From NCBI GenBank assembly GCA_030652635.1, contig JAUSPW010000594.1:1-11701 (forward strand): 11,701 nucleotides of DNA. The letters run 5' to 3'. Source of the stretch: Pseudohongiella sp. GTDB lineage: Bacteria > Pseudomonadota > Gammaproteobacteria > Pseudomonadales > Pseudohongiellaceae. The translations under genes were made by a program, and so were the position numbers. Shown here one piece after another: positions 5,630 to 11,701 of the stretch. The notes under the pieces are model-generated. The model had not been told where the DNA came from. It ran no database searches and saw nothing but the letters and a program-made list of their open reading frames with translations. Within the stretch, counting starts at the first letter, position 1; every line of letters starts with the position of its first letter.

Positions 5630-8600
5630 ACCTTTGTAGTAATCCCTACGCTGCTGGTTAGTGATCAGAATGTTGATGATCTATTAGAGGCATTGGAGGT
5701 GCGCTTTTTAGGTAATCAGGATGGCCGTTTACATTTTGGCTTGCTCACTGATTTCCCCGACGCGATGACTGAAACCCTAGACACCGACGAAGGCTTACTT
5801 GAGCGCGCCCGCCTTGGTGTTGAGCGGTTGAATGAAAAGTACCGGGATACGTTTGCGCCAGACGATTTGCACACGCGTTTTTTCCTTTTACATCGAGCGC
5901 GACTCTGGAACCCTGTTGCTCAGCGCTGGATGGGTTATGAACGCAAGCGTGGCAAGTTAGAGGCACTTAATGCTGTGTTGCGGGGTGGCAATTGCGCAGA
6001 CTTCGCCTTGATTGTAGGCGATATCCAGACCTTGCCTGCGGTCAAATACGTGATCACTCTGGACACCGATACGCAGTTGCCTCGTGATTCCGCTCGCCAA
6101 TTTGTGGCTGCCATGGCGCACCCGCTCAACCAGCCTCGGTATGATCACCATAAACGTATTGTCATCGGTGGCTATGGCATTCTGCAGCCACGCATGGCAA
6201 TCAGTCTTAGTGGTGCTAATCGCTCACGATATGTCCATATGTGCAGCAGTGATCCGGGAATTGACCCGTATACGCGCGCGATTGCCGATGTTTATGAAGA
6301 TGTGTTTAGTGAAGGCTCATTTGTTGGCAAAGGCATTTATGACGTTGATGCGTTTACATTTGCACTCAAGGGGCGCTTGCCAGAGAATCGAATACTCAGC
6401 CACGACTTGCTAGAGGGTTGTTATCTGCGGTCCGGCCTGCTGAGCGATGTTGTGCTCTATGAAGAGCATCCCGCGCAATATGATCAAGACGTGCAGCGCC
6501 GTGAACGCTGGATTCGTGGCGACTGGCAGATAGCCCATTGGCTGTTGCCTTGGGTGCCTGGGTTGCGCAAATCTCATCAGCCTAATCCCTTGTCCACATT
6601 GTCACGTTGGAAAATTCTGGACAACTTACGTCGCTCCATCTTGCCAGCTGCGTTGCTGCTGCTACTTGTGTTGGGTTGGAGTGCAGCATCGTTCGCCTGG
6701 TTCTCAACGCTACTTGTGGCAGGCATTTTGCTGTTGCCCATTGTGTTGATCTCAATTGTCAGTCTGTTTTTGAAACCAGCGTTGGTGGGCATTGGGCAGC
6801 ATGTCAGCATGGTGATGCACACAGCAAAATTCAGTTTCATGGAAGCAGGCTTCAGGATCAGCACCTTACCCTATGAGGCCAGTTATAGCCTGATCGCAAT
6901 CATGAGCAGCCACGTGCGGCTTTTATTCATCCCACAACGGCTACTGGACTGGAGGGCGGCGGGCGAACAGCCGCGCAAGGTTGAAAATGGCTTGATGGCT
7001 TCTTACAAGACCATGTTAGCGGCGCCCGCCATCGCAATACTAACAGCAGCATATTTGGCATTGATGCAACCGCTGGCCTTGTATGCAGCCATGCCGATAT
7101 TGCTGTTATGGGTGGCTGCCCCAGCGCTGGCGTGGTGGTTAAGTTTGCCTTTGGTGCCCAAACCGGCTGACCTTAGCGCTTCCCAACGAGTATACCTGCG
7201 TAAAATTGCGCGCAAAACCTGGGCGTTTTTTGAACACTTTGTCGATGAACAGAATAACTGGTTGCCGCCAGATAATTTTCAGGAAGATCCGGGGCCGGTA
7301 CTCGCGCGTCGAACGTCACCTACCAATATTGGCATGGCCTTGCTGGCCAATTTGTCGGCTAGCGACTTTGGGTTTATTCCCACGGGTGAACTGCTGAGTC
7401 GCACGTCGAATACGTTTGACACACTTGCCCGTTTAGAACGCCATCATGGTCACTTTTGCAATTGGTATAACACCGAAACCTTAGCACCTTTGGTGCCGCG
7501 GTATATCTCCTCTGTAGATAGCGGCAATCTGGCAGGGCACTTGTTAACGCTGCGCTCTGCGTTATTGGTAGTCCCGCAACTACAAGTCAGTAACCCGCGC
7601 CCCTTCGAAGGGCTGATGGACACGTTGGCCCTGTTTAACGATGAGCGTGAACGTGCTTTGACAACCACAGAGCAAATAACAAACCAGGCATCATCCTTGA
7701 AACCTGAATTTGCCGATTTTCAGGCACGACTAGAGGCAGCTATCGCTCATCCCCCATTGACAATGGTCAGCCAATATTCCGCGTTAGACGCGCTGAGAGC
7801 GAGCGCAAGTTTTTTGACGGGGAATGGCAAAACAAGCCTTGAAGATCGCAGCGATCAACAGTTCTGGTCCGCGCGGTTGACACTGCAATGTCAGCAGGCC
7901 TGCGACGAATTGCTTGGTTTGTGTCCTTGGTTGTCTTTAGCAATTGATACAAAAATGCCTCCGGGTCTGGAAGCACTGTCAACGCTTTCTGTTTCAACTA
8001 CGCTGACTGAGTTATATGTGTTGGCAGTCGCTGGTTTAAGTCTTATCGAGTCAAACGCGGAGACCCGCTTACCACCATCGCAACGCAGTTTGTTTAACAC
8101 CCTTGCGTCTATGTTGGAATTATCCAGACTCAGAATCGAGGCGCGTCAAACCCTTGCTGAGCATCTGGTGCTACAAGCGGTGTCATATGCCTCACAGGAG
8201 TACGACTTTCTATATAACAAGTCGCGGCACCTGATGGCCATAGGTTACAACATCGACGACTTCCGTCTGGACAACAGTTATTACGATTTATTGGCCTCCG
8301 AGGCCAGGTTGTGCACTTTTGTGGGTATAGCACAAGGAAAATTGCCACAGGAAAGTTGGTTTGCATTGGGGCGTCTGCTCACGTCCTCAGCTGGCGAGCC
8401 GTTACTGGTGTCTTGGAGTGGGTCGATGTTTGAGTACCTGATGCCGATGCTGGTGATGCCGAGCTATGCCGGGTCATTGCTTGATAATACTTGTCATATC
8501 GCTGTCCGGCGACAGATAGCCTATGGCAAACAACGTTCATTGCCTTGGGGGGTGTCGGAATCAGGTTATAGCACGGTTGATGCCAGTCTGAATTACCAAT

Positions 8601-11600
8601 ACCACGCTTTTGGTGTGCCGGGTTTGGGCCTTAAACGCGGTTTGGCAGAGGACTCTGTGGTGGCTCCGTATGCAAGTGCGATGGCGCTTATGATTGCGCC
8701 GCTGGAGGCCTGCGAAAACTTACAACGCCTGACGGCCGCCGGTTGTGAGGGGCGCTTTGGTTTTTTTGAGGCGGTGGATTACACGCCTGCACGTTTGTCA
8801 CGTGGTCAGGATTTTCACATCGTGCGTTCTTTTATGTCCCATCATCTGGGTATGTCTCTACTGGCTATTGCGCACTTGCTGTTAAACCAGCCCATGCAGC
8901 GGCGATTTAGTGCTGATCCGAGTTTTCAAGCTACCTTGCTGCTACTTCAAGAAAAAATTCCCAGAGCAACTATCCTGCAGTCGCAGAATGCCATGCACGC
9001 TGATGGCAGTTCATTCTTTGACTCGCCCGCCGTGCCGGTGCATCTGCCCATCGGTCCAGACACGCCTGCGCCAGTCGTGCAGCTCTTATCCAATGGCCGT
9101 TATCATGTGATGGTGACCAATGCAGGAGGTGTCTATAGTCATTGGAATAAACAGGCAATTACACGATGGAGGGAGGATAGTAGCTGCGATAACTGGGGGA
9201 TGTTTGTGTATCTGCGTGATGTCAGCTCAGGCGCATTCTGGTCTGCAGCGCATCAGCCAACACTAAAAAAGGCAGAAAGTTATGCAGCGGTATTCCCGGA
9301 AGGGCGAGCGGAGTTCAGGCGGCGCGATCATTTCTATGAAACCTATTCGGAAATAGTCGTATCGCCTGAAGACGATATTGAACTGCGCCGTGTGCGCATC
9401 ACCAATCGCGGCAGTGCTCGAAAAACGATTGAGCTTACGTCGTATGCAGAAGTTGTACTGGCCAGTCAGGCAGCCGATCTGATGCAGACCACATTCAGCA
9501 ATCTGTTTGTACAAACTCAAATCATCAATGATCAACTTGCTATTGTGTGCACCAGACGCCCCCGCTCTGAAGGCGAAAAAACGCCTTGGATGTTCCATTT
9601 GTTAGGGCCCAATGGCACAGCGATCAGTAAGGTGTCGTTTGAAACTGATCGCATGAAATTTATTGGTCGTGGCCAGACCTTGGTGGCCCCACGTGCGTTG
9701 ACATCGGATCAAGCCCTTTCTGGCAGTCAAGGCTCTGTGTTGGATCCGGTGGTGGCTATCCGCTGTTGTATTACATTGGATGCGGAGCAATCAGCGAGTG
9801 TTGACTTTGTGACCGGCATTGCAGATAGCCGCGAGCAATGTCTTGCCTTGATAGAAAAATACCAGGATCGCCATTTTGCCGATCGTGCCTTCCACCTGAC
9901 AGGGTCGCATAGTGGTGTGACTTTGCGTCAGATAAATGCCAATGAAACCGATGCACAACTGTATCGGCGTCTGGCAAGTGCAGTGATTTATGCAGGCAAT
10001 GGATTGCGTGCTGAGTCTGGCGTGCTTGTTCAGAATCGACGAGGTCAATCGGGCTTGTGGGGATATGCCATTTCCGGTGATCTACCGATTGTGTTACTAA
10101 AAATTACTGATATTGCTCATATAGATTTGGCGCGGCAACTCATTCAATGTCATGCATATTGGCGGTTGAAAGGCTTGGCGGTAGATTTGGTTATCTGGAA
10201 CGAAGAGAAAGCGGGTTATCGACAACAGATACAGGATGAAATACTGGGGCTTATAGCGACAGGAGATGAAAGGCAGGCCATTGATCGTCCGGGTGGAATT
10301 TTTGTGCGAGCTGCGGAGCATATTCCGAATGAAGATAAAGTGTTACTGCAAGCGGTCGCGCGCGCCATCATCACTGACTTTCGAGGCACACTTGAAGAAC
10401 AAGTTAGCCGACGTGCCCCAGGAACCTTACAGGCAGAGTACCTGCCAATCGCTCGCCAGCATAACTTAGTCGTAAATAGTGCTGGTGACTTGCCGCAAGT
10501 GGGTTTAATTCTGAGTAACTCGCTTGGTGGGTTCAGCGAAGATGGCAGAGAATACATCATCACCACCACACCGACTCAGCGTACCCCGTTGCCTTGGGTT
10601 AATGTGCTGGCCAATGCACAGTTTGGCAGTGTTATCAGTGAAAGCGGCCTGGCCTATACCTGGAGTGAAAATGCACACGAGTATCGGCTTACACCATGGA
10701 GTGATGATTCTGTCGGCGCTGCGAGCGGGGAGGCCTTCTATCTGCGCGACGAGCAAAGCGGGCAATACTGGTCGCCAACACCACTGCCCAGTCGTGGAGC
10801 TAATCCCTACGTTACTCGCCACGGCTTTGGTTACAGTGTGTTCGAACACAATGAGTTCGGTATTCAATCCACCTTGTGTGTCTATGTAGATATAAAAGAG
10901 ACGGTGAAATTTACTGTACTGACTGTTCGCAATCTTTCTGCTTATCCAACACGTATTTCAGCAACCGGCTATGTCGAATGGGTATTGGGTGATTTACGTG
11001 CCAAATCCGCAGCACATATTGTGACGGAGATTGATGCCAATAGTGGAGCCCTCTTTGCGCGCAATAGTTACAACTCTGGTTTTGTTGGACGTGTAGCTTT
11101 CTTTGATGTTGATGATCTTTCTCGTACCTTGACAGCAGACCGGACAGAGTTTCTTGGCCGCAATGGTTCGTTGGCTCAGCCTGCTGCCATGTCTCGATCC
11201 AGACTCTCAGGCCGTGTGGGTGCTGCGTTGGATCCTTGTGGCGCTATTCAGGTTGGATTTGAACTGCAACCGGGGCAGGCGCGGGAGATTATCTTCCGAC
11301 TGGGTGCCGGGCAGGATTTGGGACACACGCGTGCATTAGCACAGCGTCTGCGTGCTGTGGGTACTGCGCGCTCTGCATTGGACAAAGTTAAACTGTACTG
11401 GCAACAAGCACTAGGTGTTATTCAGGTGCAGACACCAGATCCCGCGCTTAATGTGATGGCCAATGGCTGGTTACAGTATCAAACTCTGGCCTGCCGCTTG
11501 TGGGCGCGCAGTGGATACTATCAATCAGGCGGGGCCTATGGGTTTCGTGACCAGTTGCAAGATGTCATGGCGTTGGTGCATAACAAACCAGCGCTGGTAC

Positions 11601-11701
11601 GAGAACATTTGTTACGGGCAGCATCTCGTCAATTTCCACAGGGCGATGTTCAACATTGGTGGCACCCGCCAGAGGGTCGAGGCGTGCGCACGCGCTGCTC
11701 T
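5630..11701 (+). pseudogene. ndvB: Cyclic beta-1,2-glucan synthase, catalytic remainder (GT84, cyclization, GH94), open to window end
   Basis: From the TGA to the window end 2024 codons are open, with no frameshift; the gene is 3'-incomplete. Numbering follows the full gene from 4139. The GT84 glycosyltransferase covers about 498-800: TFVVIPTLL first strand, LDTDTQLPR (D642, D644), SHDLLEGCYLR (D756, E759) and RRERWIRGDWQ (787-797). Four membrane helices follow (about 834-877 and 958-1003). A cyclization domain of GH189 type spans about 1041-1630, with candidate catalytic glutamates E1388 (YYDLLASEARL) and E1474 (LPWGVSESGY). The GH94 phosphorylase-like part runs from about 1645, with NRRGQSGLWGYAISGD (from N1966), YGFRDQLQDV (2467-2476) and GDVQHWWHPPEGRGVRTR. 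The sequence ends just before the expected Asp-Asp with the GH94 general acid. GT84 elongates the glucan, the middle domain closes the ring and GH94 trims chain length. A possible restart is GTG at 5699 (AGAGG 8 bases upstream), but it would remove the first GT strand. Conservation suggests recent loss, readthrough or sequencing error. Confidence 0.85.
5686..5701 (+). promoter_or_regulatory. Possible internal ribosome binding site and GTG restart in ndvB
   Basis: AGAGG (5686-5690) lies 8 bases before an in-frame GTG at 5699, 69 bases after the premature TGA. It is the best reinitiation site I see near the stop. The first in-frame ATG (5765) has no Shine-Dalgarno. Because the AGAGG is also conserved coding sequence (LLEALEVRF), its presence may be accidental. 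Confidence 0.25.

Noticed and set aside
10505..10889. Open frames of about 120 residues on both strands near 10.5-10.9 kb
   Set aside because: The sense frame of the glucan synthase is continuous and conserved here; the others are overlap artefacts.
1..11701. tRNA or rRNA genes, CRISPR arrays, insertion sequences
   Set aside because: No cloverleaf-like sequences, regularly spaced repeats, transposase motifs or terminal inverted repeats were found on reading through the window.

Overview
The window looks like chromosomal DNA of a gammaproteobacterium. This is an inference from moderate GC content, Gram-negative signal peptides, a complex-I-like antiporter subunit and a very large NdvB/ChvB-type cyclic beta-1,2-glucan synthase. 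I cannot name the genus from the sequence. The standard bacterial code is in use: TGA ends several genes and TGG encodes Trp.

Left part (1-2054, + strand): the 3' end of a NuoL/MrpD/HyfB-like proton-translocating membrane subunit enters from the left edge and ends at 720. After a 44-base gap comes a GTG-started, secreted DUF885-type metallopeptidase-like protein (765-2054) with an HEGYPGHH motif.

Middle part (2067-3860, - strand): three genes point left. Nearest the divergent promoter region is a secreted alpha/beta-hydrolase (esterase or depolymerase type) with a Pro/Ala-rich insert. Next is an 87-residue peptide precursor with a textbook double-glycine bacteriocin leader and a glycine-zipper core. 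Last is a 107-residue two-helix membrane protein, which is a candidate immunity protein. The peptide gene and its flanks are visibly more AT-rich than their neighbours. No peptidase-containing ABC exporter lies inside the window, so the peptide is an orphan here.

Right part (3861-11701, + strand): a 278-base divergent intergenic region carries two perfect 7-base-arm inverted repeats. It is followed by a cyclic beta-1,2-glucan synthase gene that runs off the right edge after 2521 codons. The domain order is an N-terminal region with two membrane helices, a GT84 glycosyltransferase, four more helices, a cyclization domain (GH189 type) and a GH94 phosphorylase-like domain. The reading frame is broken once, by an in-frame TGA (codon 497, bases 5627-5629) where the family normally has Arg. 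The following 2024 codons are open and well conserved. The gene is therefore either very recently inactivated, read through, or carries a sequencing error.

The two points most worth following up are the GG-leader peptide with its putative immunity partner, and the single TGA in the otherwise intact glucan synthase.
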